Source: Chenopodium formosanum (Eukaryota; Streptophyta; Magnoliopsida; Caryophyllales; Amaranthaceae). Taken from it: a DNA stretch of 64,000 nt. The notes under the pieces were generated by a model. The model searched no databases, was not told where the DNA came from, and saw only the letters and a list, made by a program, of their open reading frames with translations. The position numbers and the translations under genes are program-made. The DNA lies in NCBI GenBank assembly GCA_024500155.1, contig CM044867.1, positions 14,546,632-14,610,631 of the forward strand, given 5' to 3'. Shown here piece by piece: positions 8,936-20,917 of the stretch; the first letter of the stretch is position 1; the number at the start of each line of letters is the position of its first letter.

Positions 8936-10956
8936 GCTATGTGATATGGTTGAAAGTCTCTTACTAGAGTCTTTCTTGTTTGACTTTTACTTAGCCTAGC
9001 TTATACTTAGTTCAAACATTTACTTAGCTTCATACATATGGGTTGAAAGCCTTTAAAATTTCTTCATGTTTAACATGGTAAATTCCTTTACTCATTTAAA
9101 CAATTAATTAAGTCTACACAATAAAACTTAATTCCCAACATTTACTAAGTATCGTCTTAAGCTTGGTCCATTGTCGAAAATACTTTCAAATCTAAGCATT
9201 CATCACTTGATAGTTGTTACACAATAGATTTTGTAAACTTCTCGTTGGACCTTTACTTTTGCTCCCACTAAACTTCTTGTTCCTCAGAATTTCTATGTTT
9301 CTCCATAAGTCAATCCTCTTATTAACTTTATGAGAAAACACGTTCCAATTCCTTCATGCAATGCATCCTTTAATCCCATGACGGATTCTATCTGCTCGCT
9401 TTCAAATCTAGCATTTATTTAGATTTTCAAAACCTTTAGACTATTCCATAGTCACTTCCAAAATCCTATTTTGGGAAGGCGGTTTTGGTATCTATTTCGC
9501 CATATTTCATGTGTGCAATTTTGCTAGATGATGAATCACGAAAAAACTTAAGCATTCCGATTGGTGAATAAGTTTTTATTATGATCAACTCCTTGAAATT
9601 AATTACATCCTTTACAACCAATCTAGCTATGTATTCATATAAATTTCCACATTTGTTAGTTTTATCCTTGAAAAATTATTTGCAATCGATGGATCTTTCA
9701 TCCTTCATGCAAATTAATCAAGTTTCAAACATGATTTTCAAACATGGAGTCTATTACGGATTTTCATGGCCTTTAACCATTTTTCGAAATTTGAATTTGT
9801 CGTAGCTATCTTACAAGACATTATTCCTTTACTATTTAATATTAAATAGTATGCTTCCAAGTCTTAGGTTTGTTTCCAACTTAATAGAAAATTTATATGA
9901 TTCAATCCAAGCCTTTGGTGAATTCTATACCTATACGGGGTAATTGCTATGTGATATGGTTGAAAGTCTCTTACTAGAGTCTTTCTTGTTTGACTTTGTA
10001 CTTAGCCTAGCTTATACTTAGTTCAAACATTTACTTAGCTTCATACATATGGGTTGAAAGCCTTTCAAAGTTCTTCATGTTTAACATGGTAAATTCCTTT
10101 ACTCATTTAAACAATTAATTAAGTCTACACAATAAAACTTAATTCCCAACATTTACTAAGTATCGTCTTTAGCTTGGTCCATTGTCGAAAATACTTTCAA
10201 ATCTAAGCATTCATCATTTGATAGTTGTTACACAATAGATTTTGTAAACTTCTCGTTGGACCTTTACTTTTGCTCCCACTAAACTTCTTGTTCCTCAGAA
10301 TTTCTATGTTTCTCCATAAGTCAATCCTCTTATTAACTTTATGAGAAAACACGTTCCAATTCCTTCATGCAATGCATCCTTTAATCCCATGACGGATTCT
10401 ATGTGCTCGCTTTCAAATCTAGCATTTATTTAGATTTTCAAAACCTTTAGACTATTCCATAGTCACTTCCAAAATCCTATTTTGGGAAGGCGGTTTTGGT
10501 ATCTATTTCGCCATATTTCATGTGTGCAATTTTGCTAGATGATGAATCACGAAAAAACTTAAGCATTCCGATTGGTGAATAAGTTTTTATTAAGATCAAC
10601 TCCTTGAAATTAATTACATCCTTTACAACCAATCTAGCTATGTATTCATATAAATTTCCACATTTGTTAGTTTTATCCTTGAAAAATTATTTGCAATCGA
10701 TGGATCTTTCATCCTTCATGCAAATTAATCAAGTTTCAAACATGATTTTCAAACATGGAGTCTATTACGGATTTTCATGGCCTTTAACCATTTTTCGAAA
10801 TTTGGATTTGTCATAGCTATCTTACAAGACATTATTCCTTTACTATTTAATATTAAATAGTATGCTTCCAAGTCTTAGGTTTGTTTCCAACTTAATAGAA
10901 AATTTATATGATTCAATCCAAGCCTTTGGTGAATTCTATACCTATACGGGGTAATT
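8936..10956 (-). repeat. 1010-bp tandem duplication of dead RT sequence
   Basis: Unit 1 is 8936-9945 and unit 2 is 9946-10956; the second has one extra base (near 9998). I count about ten differences, so the units are roughly 99% identical. The outer junctions share GC. The duplicated segment is the decayed reverse transcriptase region of the minus-strand copia, so the duplication is much younger than the decay. Confidence 0.93.
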
Positions 10957-11304
10957 GCATCAAACATTGAGTTTTAAGGTGCTTTCAAAGTCCTTTTATT
11001 ATGTTGATCTTACTCCAACATTATTAATGTTTTGTGAGTAATGAATTCTCTTTTAAGGCACTTGTAAAGTCCTTTTGAGTATTCTTGATTAAGCATTCTC
11101 ATGAAGTCCTTTAAGGTCTTCCGAGATTCTCAGTTCTAGTTTGTTGCTAAGCTCGATGGTCATCGAGTTCATTTTCCCCCCACTTGTCATTTCGGAAACG
11201 TGTTACTTTCTAGAAAGACACCACTTACAGCCAACAAACATTATGTTCTCAATTAGGATGTGGAGGTAATGCCCGCAGTCTATATTGTCTTCGGTAAAAG
11301 TTCA

Positions 11305-11432
11305 TTGTGAAACAAACCATTAGCTCCCACTTGAGCTATCTTATTCTTTATTGAGCCATTCAGCTCCCACTGAGCCACCTAACTCCCACTAAGCCACTTA
11401 GCTTCCACTAAGCCATCTAGCTCCCACTAAGA
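11305..11432 (-). repeat. Minisatellite of about 20-24 bp units
   Basis: On the minus strand, units like GGCTTAGTGGGAGCTA repeat five to six times with variations (AGCTCCCACT on the plus strand). Nothing indicates coding. Confidence 0.75.
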
Positions 11433-11895
11433 CTAAGAGCCAGAGCCATAGACATATACTTGAAAAGACGTTTAGAAGTTATTTCTATCTATAAATGAAT
11501 ATGGCGACCTTTCTTAGCATTGACATTTTGTTTAATGTAATATTAGTCATTTGTGCAAATCTTTAAGAATATCATAAGAAGGGTTGTGAACCATCATCGT
11601 TCGAGTCATGTTCAAATGACATCAAGGTCTCCGTGAGGACACACTATGTTCTTTGTAGAGTTCTTTATGAAAATTTTCATTCATAACTTAGAGATGGTCA
11701 CGCTTGGCTCAAGCAAACATTGTTTGATTTAATTTAGACGTTTTGATATCTTTCCAAGTCGATTATGTACTTCACTGGACTTTTGAGGTACTAGGTCAAG
11801 TTTGTTCATATTTGATGAATATAGCCATATCCTTTCAAATTCTTTGGGAAACATTGATGTAATTGAATCCTCTTTAGCCTTCGGAGTTAATTGTC

Positions 11896-11966
11896 TGTCG
11901 GTTTCAACAAGTAAGACATGCTTTGTCGGTTTGTCGGTTTCAACAAGTAAGACATGCTTGTCTTAG
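11896..11966. repeat. 36-bp tandem duplication
   Basis: The 28-base string beginning TGTCGGTTTCAACAAG occurs at 11896 and again at 11932, separated by a short GTCGGTT remnant. Confidence 0.85.
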
Positions 11967-14900
11967 AAAGATTCCAAATCGAGCACCTATCAACGCCTAT
12001 CTAATGGAGCCTTGAGTACGTTCTTGTCGATATGACATTGCTAAAGATGTTTGGAATGCAAATCAAGCCCATGACTTGAACTTAGTGAGTTTATCATGTT
12101 AGGGAAATGTTTGTTTGTAATCCAGCATTCTTGACTCAATGCTTGGATAACCATGCCATTCAAATAAATCTCGCAACTATTGCTCATTACTTTGAATGTT
12201 AGTCTTTTCGTGTGTAAACGGATCAATTGCTGATTCTGGAACATACTAACCTTTATTTGTTCCAGCCTTTGTCTTAAAAGTTCTTTAAACAAAACATACG
12301 ACGTTACAACTGATGTAGCTCTACTTGTTTCATTTTAAGCTTGTAAGTCGATAACTTTGCTTAACTTTAATAGTTTGAGGTCACTTTCATAGTGGAACAC
12401 TCAAGCAGCATCCGATACTTGTGAAGATAATGAATTGCTAAGTTAACTATAATAACATGAACTCAGGAGTTGAAATGGAATCTAATTCCTATTCTTCATT
12501 CCTTCTTTCCTATATTTCTTATCATACAATATCTCATAATCCTACTTTAAGAATCATTTCTTTAGGTACCTTGACTCTTATACTTTGTTAGGCATAATCA
12601 AGCACCTAGTGCGCCGTAAAATAAAGTTCCATCTTTTCCATTAATTCTTACTCGAATTACTACGTCAATGAATCGTACTCAATTATGTATGATGCGAAAA
12701 GATACGTTGGTTTTCAAACATTGACAATCTTGAGTTTGCAACTCAATACCTCATGTTTTATCAAAACTACCTAGTATTTTGAATACATGATGTGCAACCG
12801 TCCTTTCTTACTTAGTTATAAAAGCTAAGTCATTTATGAGAATTGTATTTTAGAAATGCTTTTTCCTGTCTCTAAGAACTATTCTCAAGGATTTCCTTTA
12901 CCAGTCATGGAAACAATATTATTTGATTTAGAATACTATAAATATAAGTGCAAATTATAACAATTTATCAAGAACATAATAAGTTTGAAATTTAATAGCA
13001 TTCATGCAAACTTCAATCTTATTAAACGTCTTATTTACGCATAAATAATTGTCCCTATTTCGCGAAAATAAGGCGATTCCAAGATCCAAAAAAACAAAGA
13101 GTGGTCAAGCATGCTTTGGCTTGTCTTAACCCTCAATCTTCTAAGGTAATCATTGCCTTAATAATGGCTCAAGACACTCTTGGTTAGATAATCGTCGCAT
13201 CTAATGCATCTTTGACGATGTATCTCTTTTTCCACGGTATGTGAGGACTCCTAACTCATACCGATGAGTTCAACCAAAACCAACATGCAAACCCGGTGTG
13301 CCTTATGAGCCTTGGAGAAGTGATGGCACCTCGCTTTGGCATAGCCTACCATCACCCTCTTTCGGTTGGTAAGTGTTGTTTTGGAAAGGCAAATTTGACT
13401 CAATATTATTAGGGACCTAGGATTTCTAATATTGGTTGATTTAAGTGAACTTAATTAATCATCGCAACATAAAGAAAACCTAAGCATGAATCTAACGAAT
13501 AATTCACATGTATATAAGCATAAAATTTAAAGCAAAATTATAGATGCATATTGGCAATTAGCATAACCCCTTGAATTCTTCAAGTCTTCAAAAGGTCTTC
13601 ATTTACAATTCAAGGCTTTGTCTTCCATGAAACTTCGTTTTCAAGACTTAACCAAACTATGCAAATACTAGCATCTACGACTAGGAATAATCTAAATATT
13701 AAGGTACAAAAATACTCAACGGTGCGTATACCGTATTTAGATTTACAAAAATCCATAACGGCACGTAGTCCGTATTTTCTATCATAATCGGGTCCCACTA
13801 GTTGCCATTTCATAAAACCCGTGAGAGAGAATATACATTCCATTCATCCATTCACTATTTGTTAATGGCCCATGCAATTTACAACATCAAACAAGTAAAA
13901 TGCATTTAAACAACGCGCGCACTAGTAACTAATGTAGGTGGTTAATCCGATTAATCTGCCTAATTAAAACTAGTCAAAGTTGTTTAACCAATTATGTAAT
14001 TGACGTCATTGATAATTTAAGCTCCAACTAACTTCCGAATTTCCCGTAATTAATCCAATTAATTAAGTCGGTAGCACCCAAACTTGTCAAAATAAAATTT
14101 GCCAATACCGCTCAAAACCAAGGCCTAGCATCCCAAAATTTTAATTAAAATAAAAAAAAATTAATTGAAATAAGTAAAACGACAAAAAAAGGCAATCTTA
14201 AGCCAACCACATTTCAAGTGGCTTCCGCTTTAACCGTTTTGCCAAGGAAACTCGAATAATTGCGGCTCGTGCAAACCAAGCATACTACGGCTATTCGCCT
14301 TACCTCACCAAGCACATACACACACAAAAGCTCCGCACACACGGCCCGCGGCAAGCAGCCTTGAGCCGCTGCCACTGCCGCACACGCGCACGCACAGTCA
14401 TGGTTGCTGCTGCGTGGCTGCTGTGGCCATGTGCTACTGCCGCGCCTATGGCCGCACGCAAGGAGGGGCAGCCACCTTGGCAGCCACATGCGGGATGCTA
14501 TAGAGCCAGGCTAGCCAAGTGTTGTCTTTGCCTCGTTTTGCATGCCATGGCCTCGGGATTTTGATCCCATTTCGCGGGACATAATTAATTAATTCTAAAT
14601 TAATTTTAGAACTAACTTAATGAGCAAAAATGAAAAATTTTAAACAAGTCCAACTTAATAAAATTTCAAACTACAAATAACCAAAATTATTCCAAGAACC
14701 ATTCTTAATAAAATTGGTTTAGCTTTGTGCAATAACAAAGTTGAGACAATTTCTCACTTGTAATTTAATCAATTTAAATTAAACTTGAGAATTTGACAAA
14801 GTAAGGGGAAGTTGGAAAAATGTGAACTTTAATGTTCAAATGAAAATTCCAACATCTAAATTTTGTGAATCCTTGAAAATTATATCTTCCAACATGAAGA

Positions 14901-15525
14901 TAACCAAATTTCTATCACAAAAATTGGAACTTTATGTTTCCAATCAACTCAAAATGATTAAAACAATGAAGTTTAACACAAAATAACATGGAATTTAGTG
15001 GTTTTTAAAGTTTCAATCACTTATCACAAATAAAGATTGAATCTTTAACACTTAGGAAGCCTCAAAACAAAAAAATTTCACACTAAAAAGCAATTAGTTT
15101 GCAATTATGTGAAATAATAAATCAACCTTTAAGCACCAAATACTACCAAGTACGTGTGCTTTAAGGGGACTAAAAATTGCAGAAAATAATGCAAATAATC
15201 AACCACATAATCACCAAGTTATGCCATTAATTTCAAGGTTAGATAAGACTTAAAATGCTTCGTCAAAAACAAAAATCCCTCGAAAAAGGCATTTCTGGTC
15301 GAAATTTTGCTAAAATCACAGTCCCAAAAGGAAGAAAAACCTTTCCAGAACGTCTTTTCCACCCAAAATTCACTATTTTTGGGCAAAAATCTGGGTTTTG
15401 AGCCAAATTCGACATTAAGAACGGTATTAACAATCAATAAAACCGAGCTACTAATCTAATTAGTAACTTAAACTAAAAAAATAAGCCAAAATAAAACCTT
15501 GAAAAAACATGGTTATAAAAATAAA

Positions 15526-15546
15526 CGAGCGGGGCTCTGATACCGC
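15526..15546 (-). other. copia primer binding site (initiator tRNA-Met type)
   Basis: On the minus strand, immediately after the LTR end CCCCAACA, the sequence reads GCGGTATCAGAGCCCC. GGTATCAGAGC is the usual plant copia PBS complementary to the 3' end of tRNA-iMet. This fixes the adjacent LTR as a 5' LTR on the minus strand. Confidence 0.85.
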
Positions 15547-16715
15547 TGTTGGGGTTTGGTGAGTCCGATTGACCGCGAAAACGACCCTGACCCAAGGAAC
15601 CACTCATAATTAATAAAACCATAAAGCATAAATAAACACAAGAAAACGAAGAACGAATCATACCCTTGAAGCGAGCTTCGCCCTCACAAAACGGGTTCTC
15701 ACTTGAAAGCCTTGAGCACCGCAAATGTCGTGCCTCCAACAGTATCCACCCACAAAGGACGAACACGACTTTTTAGGTCCGTTACATTGGAGTTAGCAAG
15801 GTCCGACCAAAACCCAAGAGGTTAATGGAGTTCAAGAGTTTTTCCCAAAATATGGAATGCTCTTTTTGACTCCCACTCAAGCAAAGAATTCTCAAGCCAT
15901 GCCATTACTATTTATAGAAGTATGCTTTTTTCACTCATCTTTCAATGTGGGACTTTTGACAAAAAGATCCCACATGGAAAAATTGGTGAATTCAACCCTT
16001 AGTTAAATAAACCAAGAAACAAGTAACAAGGGTCACATAATTAGGAGTGGACCACTTTCTCACTTGGTCCCCAAGGCATTTCACATGCAATGTCAATTAA
16101 CCATGTGTCACCCAACCTTGAGCCCCAAGTTGGGTTCGGTTGGCCAATTTTATTTTGGCCCGTGTCCATGACCCATCAACCCGGGTCCACGGCCCTTGCC
16201 ACATGTGTCGCCACCGTGGCACACTACCACTTAGTGGCTGCCACTAGGGGGCTGCCAACGTGGCTGCCATGCGTGCTACCACGTGTGTTGCCACATGGCG
16301 TTTTGCCATGTGTGCTGCCACGTGGCACGCTCCTATTTGGCACGCTTTCCGTGTTACTTGAAGCAGTTTCCCGTCTCGCAAAATCCTAAATTCTGCCTCG
16401 ACATTTGAGATTCTCCGACGCTCGGTTTCGACGCTCCAAGCTCGAATTTCCGACGTCTAAATATTTAATACTTGGGCGACGAATTAATTTCTTCCGGATT
16501 ATTTCGTCGAGTTTTTTCGTATATTTTTCTTGGGTATGACCCGAAAGGTTCAGTCAAGATTAAGTTGTAATATTAATTATATTAATATTACTGATTGGAA
16601 GCGGCCTCTACCCAGGCATTCCGATCACTTGACCTTACTGAATATATTAGCTTTCTAATAATTCTTAACCCACTATCAGAATAATACACTTGTTCGAAGG
16701 ACACCATTCCTTTCA
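15547..16715 (-). mobile_element. Ty1/copia 5' LTR (1169 bp)
   Basis: Plus-strand ends are TGTTGGGGTTTGG and CATTCCTTTCA, so the element LTR runs TG...CA on the minus strand. It is followed by the PBS at 15526-15546. The minus-strand TATAAATA is at 15909-15916. A CCACGTGGC word cluster occupies 16200-16330. The other end of this element is most likely at 2358-3010. Confidence 0.85.
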
Positions 16716-17705
16716 AAGACCAGCAGAGGAAATGAAGAAGAGAAAGGTATTTAAGGAAAACCCGACTTTAGCGCCAAGCGCTAGACTTGGCGTCAGCAGA
16801 TTAGCTTTAGCGTCTGGCACAAGCTCCAGCTTTTGGCGCTACAGCCAGTTAATTGGCGCTGATGATATTTTAGCGGTGCCAGAATATTCAGCCTCTCAGT
16901 ACTGTTGTTCTAACCTGTTGCAATATATTTTGGGTTCCTTGGTACGCTAGTTAGCCTCTCTAAGCAACTTGACACGATTTTTTTAATAATCGGCTTGATT
17001 ACATAATGTGATCGACCTGCTGAAATATTGGCTTAAAGGGCCTAAGTATTGGCTCATCGCAAAAGGCACCGACATACAGGTTCAAAAGCAGTAAAAGCGC
17101 CGATGTATAGGCATAGCGGAAGCAAAGTTCAAGCGAGCTTTTTAAAGATCGACAAGCAGAGATCTTTGGTAATTTCCTTTGGAAAATTATCGCAACAAAT
17201 GAGGATAGCTTCAAACGAGGATAGCTTCGATAGCATTCCCTAGATTGTGGAAAGTAGTCACAAACAACAGAAGATGATTTCAAGCGAAGTTGTCTTTGAT
17301 CATGTTCCCTTAGACGTGGAAGATGGTCATAAAGCGGAAGAGGATTGTTTCAAGTGAAGCAATCTTCGATAGTTTTCCCTGGTTTGTAGAATATTATCAA
17401 GGCGGATATTGGTAGAAGTTACAAGTGTAGCGGTTTTCAAATGGGATGGCATTCTCTTGGCAGGAGGTCATCAAAACAGTAAAGCGGGAGCAAATCGGTT
17501 ACTTTCAAAGACGTGTGCTCGACAGTGCAAGATACGCGTTTCTTAACTCTTTTATTTGTTTAACTAACGCTAGTTTGCAGGTATCGGCGTTGCAAGAATG
17601 ATTTTGGACTGTAGAACGTTCTAAATCATTCTCCGTTCCTATCGCTACTTTGACTTTTATTTTCGAAACTTGCGTTTCTCCAAACTCAGTCGAAGTGGGG
17701 GCTTC
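16716..17705 (+). mobile_element. T element (T1) 3' untranslated region
   Basis: Homologous to 50540-51498 of element D (shared TTGGGTTCCTTGGTA, ATCGACCTG, CACCGACGTA and GACGTGTGCTCGACAGTGC). It starts with a word cluster (16769-16875: TTTAGCGCCAAGCGCTA, TTTAGCGTCTGGC, TTTTGGCGCTA), contains degenerate repeats at 17170-17420, and ends with the polypurine tract AAGTGGGGGCTTC before the LTR. No coding sequence. Confidence 0.8.
17170..17420 (+). repeat. Degenerate tandem repeats, about 68-70 bp
   Basis: About three units with the order GAGGATAGCTTC / TTCGATAG / TTCCCT..GTGGAA(G)..GTCA. Element D has a related but strongly diverged array at 51000-51200. Lies in the T-element 3' UTR. Confidence 0.55.
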
Positions 17706-18245
17706 TGTAGACACCCACTTGTGTCTCCCCAAAACTAAACCCAGTGATGAGTACCTTTCACGTCGAATCATAATCGAAAGAAGTGAAAGTGTGGAAAGTT
17801 TAGTGTGGCGGATTGTTTTAATTTCTTTTCTCTTCTCTCTGTTTTTGAAAAACTATTTTAAGAAAACAGCCAATCAAATTTTGTCAGTCTATGATATAGG
17901 ACCAATAGTAGTGTCGTTGGATAGAGCTTGAAAAGAGCTTTCCAACGATATATTATAAGCCCAATTCCGATGAATATAGAGGAAGTTATGGCCAATTTAC
18001 TCAGCAGGGCCTAGTATGAGCCTTATATGCGGCCCAATGATCTAGAGGAGGGCCTTATATAGATTTATCATTCCTAATGCAATTAGGAATGGTTTTAGTC
18101 TTTTATATTCTTCTAGAAGGTTCTTTTCAACCCTAATTTAATTAGCATTAACAAACTGACTTTTGTTGACTTTTTAGAGTTTTAATCAACATAAAAGAAC
18201 GTTTTTGAGGAAAACACGATTTTAAGAAAACGCCTCAATTTCTTA

Positions 18246-18335
18246 GTCAGCGCCAAATGCGAGATGTAGCCTCTGACGCTACGCTTAGCGTCTAGCGCTA
18301 ACGTCAGCGTTTGGCGCTAACCTGGTTTATCGCGT
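18246..18335 (+). repeat. GGCGCTA/AGCGTC word cluster in T1 LTR
   Basis: CAGCGCCAAATGCG, CTGACGCTACGCTTAGCGTCTAGCGCT and CAGCGTTTGGCGCTAAC follow each other and stop about 45 bases before the TATA box. The same words occur in the 3' UTR of the same element (16769-16875). Confidence 0.75.
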
Positions 18336-18378
18336 CAGAACTCTGTTTCGGTTTTCTATCTTTTTTGATGATTTTCTC

Positions 18379-18386
18379 TATAAATA
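18379..18386 (+). promoter_or_regulatory. TATA box of T1 LTR
   Basis: TATAAATA, at the same offset from the word cluster as in A (29911-29918), C (42755-42762) and D (52226-52233). Confidence 0.7.
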
Positions 18387-19577
18387 GCTTCCTAAAAACT
18401 CTGTTTTGAGTCACCAACTCTCATCAAGATTTTCTTGATTACTCTCTTTCTCTCTTTTCTAAACTAGCCTTCTCTCAAATATAAAAATTCTGCATTCATG
18501 ACATTTAGAAACACCTAGCTATATTCGAAGTTGCCTTTGACCTAGACGTGAAAGGTTTAATTTCTGAGGGTTTGGTCACAAATCTTTCGTTCAATTATTT
18601 AATTTAATTGTTGTTTATTATTTTCCTTGAAGTTACTAACGTGTGTATTTTGTTATTAGAAAGAGGTACGAGGCATACAAGTAAGTAGTTTAATGGTTTA
18701 ATTGATATTATGATATAGAAATCATGCTTAGATTGTTATTTTGATTCCTAGTATCATGTTAGGATGTTTTCTTTAATTTGATGTTTAGGGTGACCACAAT
18801 AAATTCCTAGTATCATTTCTAGGGTAACTCTAATATTAAGTATGATTGTTATGATGCCTTTTATGTTCTTTCTAATATTTATGATTGTTAGTATCATGTT
18901 AGGGTTAAAGCTTTGATTTTTATTGCTTAGTGACATACTAGGGTTTGTTATTAATCTTGTTAGTATCATGCCTAGGATCTTGCTATTATTGTTATGCTTT
19001 AACATGATTATTATGATTGTCATGATTATAATTATTATTATGATGATTATTTATTATGTTGCTTGACATTTATTTTTATTGCTTGATCACAGGTTTTATG
19101 CATGTTTAAAGGGAATTTGTACTTGTAATCACGCTTAATTAGATAATTGATAATCTTGTTAGGGTTAATATGATTATAATTCAAGTGATCACCAAAAATA
19201 GTTTTATTTATGCATTAATATTCAACCAACATAGATAAACAGGTCTAGGCATAATCATATTGATTGTATGTTAATGAGAAAGCGCACAAGAATACGATCT
19301 GAATAAAGTAGAGGCCTATTATTAGGGCAGGTTCAATCTCTTTTAGGTTAGATTTTTACCTTCATCCCCGAACCCTATTTGGTTCATGGCCTTATGGAGC
19401 TGACGATCTCTTGGATCGTTAAGGGGTGTAACCTTCACCTCATGAATGGTTTACAAGTTCCTTAAACTTTTGCCGACTCCTTTGCTCTATGTTCTTTCCA
19501 TTTGGACGCCACCGTACTTTAGTGTATGATCACAGTGGGGTTCAAGCTAGGGGTTAACGCTTGAAATATTCCCTAAA

Positions 19578-20296
19578 TGAGCCTATTGGGCACACCCTCT
19601 TATCTATGATTATCTTAATGTCCCTCATTCGTCTATTATTGAGAAAAAGGGTGATGCTGACACCCAAAAATATTTTGAGGAGAGTTTGCCTTCTTTTTTC
19701 TTTTTCTTATTCATCATATTTTGTTTAATTTTCTTTTGATTCTTCTTCCTTTTCTTGGCATCTCTCTCCTCATTTGCGTGCACTAACGTTGTTTCACATC
19801 CTCTTCCCGTCATTTGCCTATCTTCTCTTTTATGAAATGATTAGTAGTGCATTTGATAAGCTCTTGCGTGCATTGAATTATTAACTCGTGCTTTAGATTA
19901 TATTTTCATTTCCTTTTAGAATAGATTTTCTCTCATGGAAATGTTTGTGTGCCTTTTGCTAGGTACATGACTTGATATACTTTGGTGCTTCGATTTGGAT
20001 CAAGAATCAGGGAAGGTTGACTCTTATTTTTGCTAGCTTATGGAAACAAGGTTCAATTCTTAGGAAATTAGCTTTGAAATGTTTAATTGGGTCATTTGCG
20101 GGTATTTACACCCACCTAATATCCGGTAATATCCTTCCTTGCTCTTTCTTAACTGGATGATGACTTGTTGGATATATGTTCGTTTGTTGGATTGATCTCT
20201 TTGTTTTCCCCTCCCATGGTATCTATGATTTATGTTTAAGTGTATTGTCTCATTCAAGCTTTGAGGAGGGTATTCTATCATGGTTGATGGGATGTT
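19578..20296 (+). mobile_element. Athila-like 3' internal region, first part
   Basis: Non-coding. Continues after the CACTA insertion into 22423-25115, which matches the corresponding region at 56210-57847. Short frames here are not conserved and I see no gene. Confidence 0.55.
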
Positions 20297-20325
20297 CACT
20301 AGTGGAAAAAAGGCCATCCGTAACG

Positions 20326-20550
20326 GGCAAAAAGGGCCCATCCGTAACGGGCAACGTCCGTTACGTATGCGGCCGTTATGGATGGCCATTATTATTCGTA
20401 ACGGGCACCGTCCGTTACGAATAACTACTTATTCGTAACGGGCGTTTAAAGAGCCCGTTACGATTAACCTGTTATTCGTAACGGGCTTTTATTTTGCCCG
20501 TTACGAATAACGGGTTATTCGTAACGGGCATTATATCTTCCCGTTACAAA
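20326..20550. repeat. CACTA left subterminal repeats
   Basis: At least six copies of CGTAACGGGC on the plus strand alternate with GCCCGTTACG-type copies, so neighbouring copies can pair as hairpins. Matching repeats are at 22276-22405. Confidence 0.85.
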
Positions 20551-20848
20551 TAGTGTTTGATGCAATTTAAAAAAAAATCCAGCACGTGCTAGCACATGCT
20601 GGATCATTTTATCAAATAATGAGATAATTTCTTTTTTTTTTAACACAAGTATAATACACAGATTATTTATTTATTACACAAGTATAAAACAAAAATAATT
20701 TTTTTATTACACAAGTATAATACACATTTAATATACTATAAGCAAAAATATATTCATTATCACTGCAAAATACATCAACTTGCTCATATAATAAGACTAA
20801 GACTAATAAAAGAGCAAAAACAAATCATAATTATAATAAAAACAAGTT

Positions 20849-20917
20849 TTATCCCGACATTTGTGGTCTGAGACGTTGAGTCTTAAGCTCCCTTGTGTAG
20901 ATATTATATGCTCCACC
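20849..20917 (-). other. Possible captured last exon inside the CACTA element
   Basis: On the minus strand a T-rich stretch ends in GAATGTAG, a plausible splice acceptor, followed by 22 open codons (GGAYNIYTREL...) and TAA. The short peptide looks coding-like, but I do not recognise the gene. It might be the last exon of a transposon gene or a host fragment; chance cannot be excluded. Confidence 0.25.

Larger units (their letters stand above)
8826..15546 (-). pseudogene. Decayed internal region of a minus-strand copia element
   Basis: Lies between the insertion of the younger copia and the 5' LTR at 15547-16715, whose PBS is at its right end. No frame is open. On the minus strand, the part at 8936-10956 can be matched by eye to the reverse transcriptase of the intact pol: near 9760-9800, AAAGGCCATGAAAATC...CTCCATGTTTGAAAATCA corresponds to GAGGCCATGAGATC...TTCCATGTTTGAAAATCA, and ACCAAAACCGCCTTCC near 9465 matches the codons for the KTAF motif. 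The 13100-15546 portion would be the leader and gag region, and 11000-13100 gag/protease/integrase, but I could not match those piece by piece. A GC-rich island with GCCGC/GCACAC words sits at 14280-14490. Either an old autonomous copy that lost its code or a non-autonomous derivative. Confidence 0.65.
17706..19577 (+). mobile_element. T element (T1) 3' LTR
   Basis: Starts TGTAGACACCCACTTGTG right after a polypurine tract; its end ATATTCCCTAAA corresponds to ATATTCCCTACA of other copies (terminal CA to AA). Shares most of its length with the LTRs of A (29194-35106) and D (51499-53382). GGCGCTA words occupy 18246-18335 and TATAAATA is at 18379-18386. Confidence 0.87.

Noticed and set aside
9581..10816. 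74- and 70-codon frames repeated twice on the plus strand
   Set aside because: They exist twice only because of the 1010-bp tandem duplication; the alignable strand is minus and is dead RT sequence.
14214..14564. Short GC-rich frames in both strands
   Set aside because: Compositional; part of the decayed copia leader with GCCGC words.
16690..16950. 86-codon frame on the plus strand
   Set aside because: Spans the copia LTR/T 3' UTR junction and GGCGCTA words; not conserved in element D.
18246..18335. Word clusters as CRISPR-like or simple satellite arrays
   Set aside because: No regular unit length and no spacer structure; the host is a plant and the clusters sit within LTRs and leaders.
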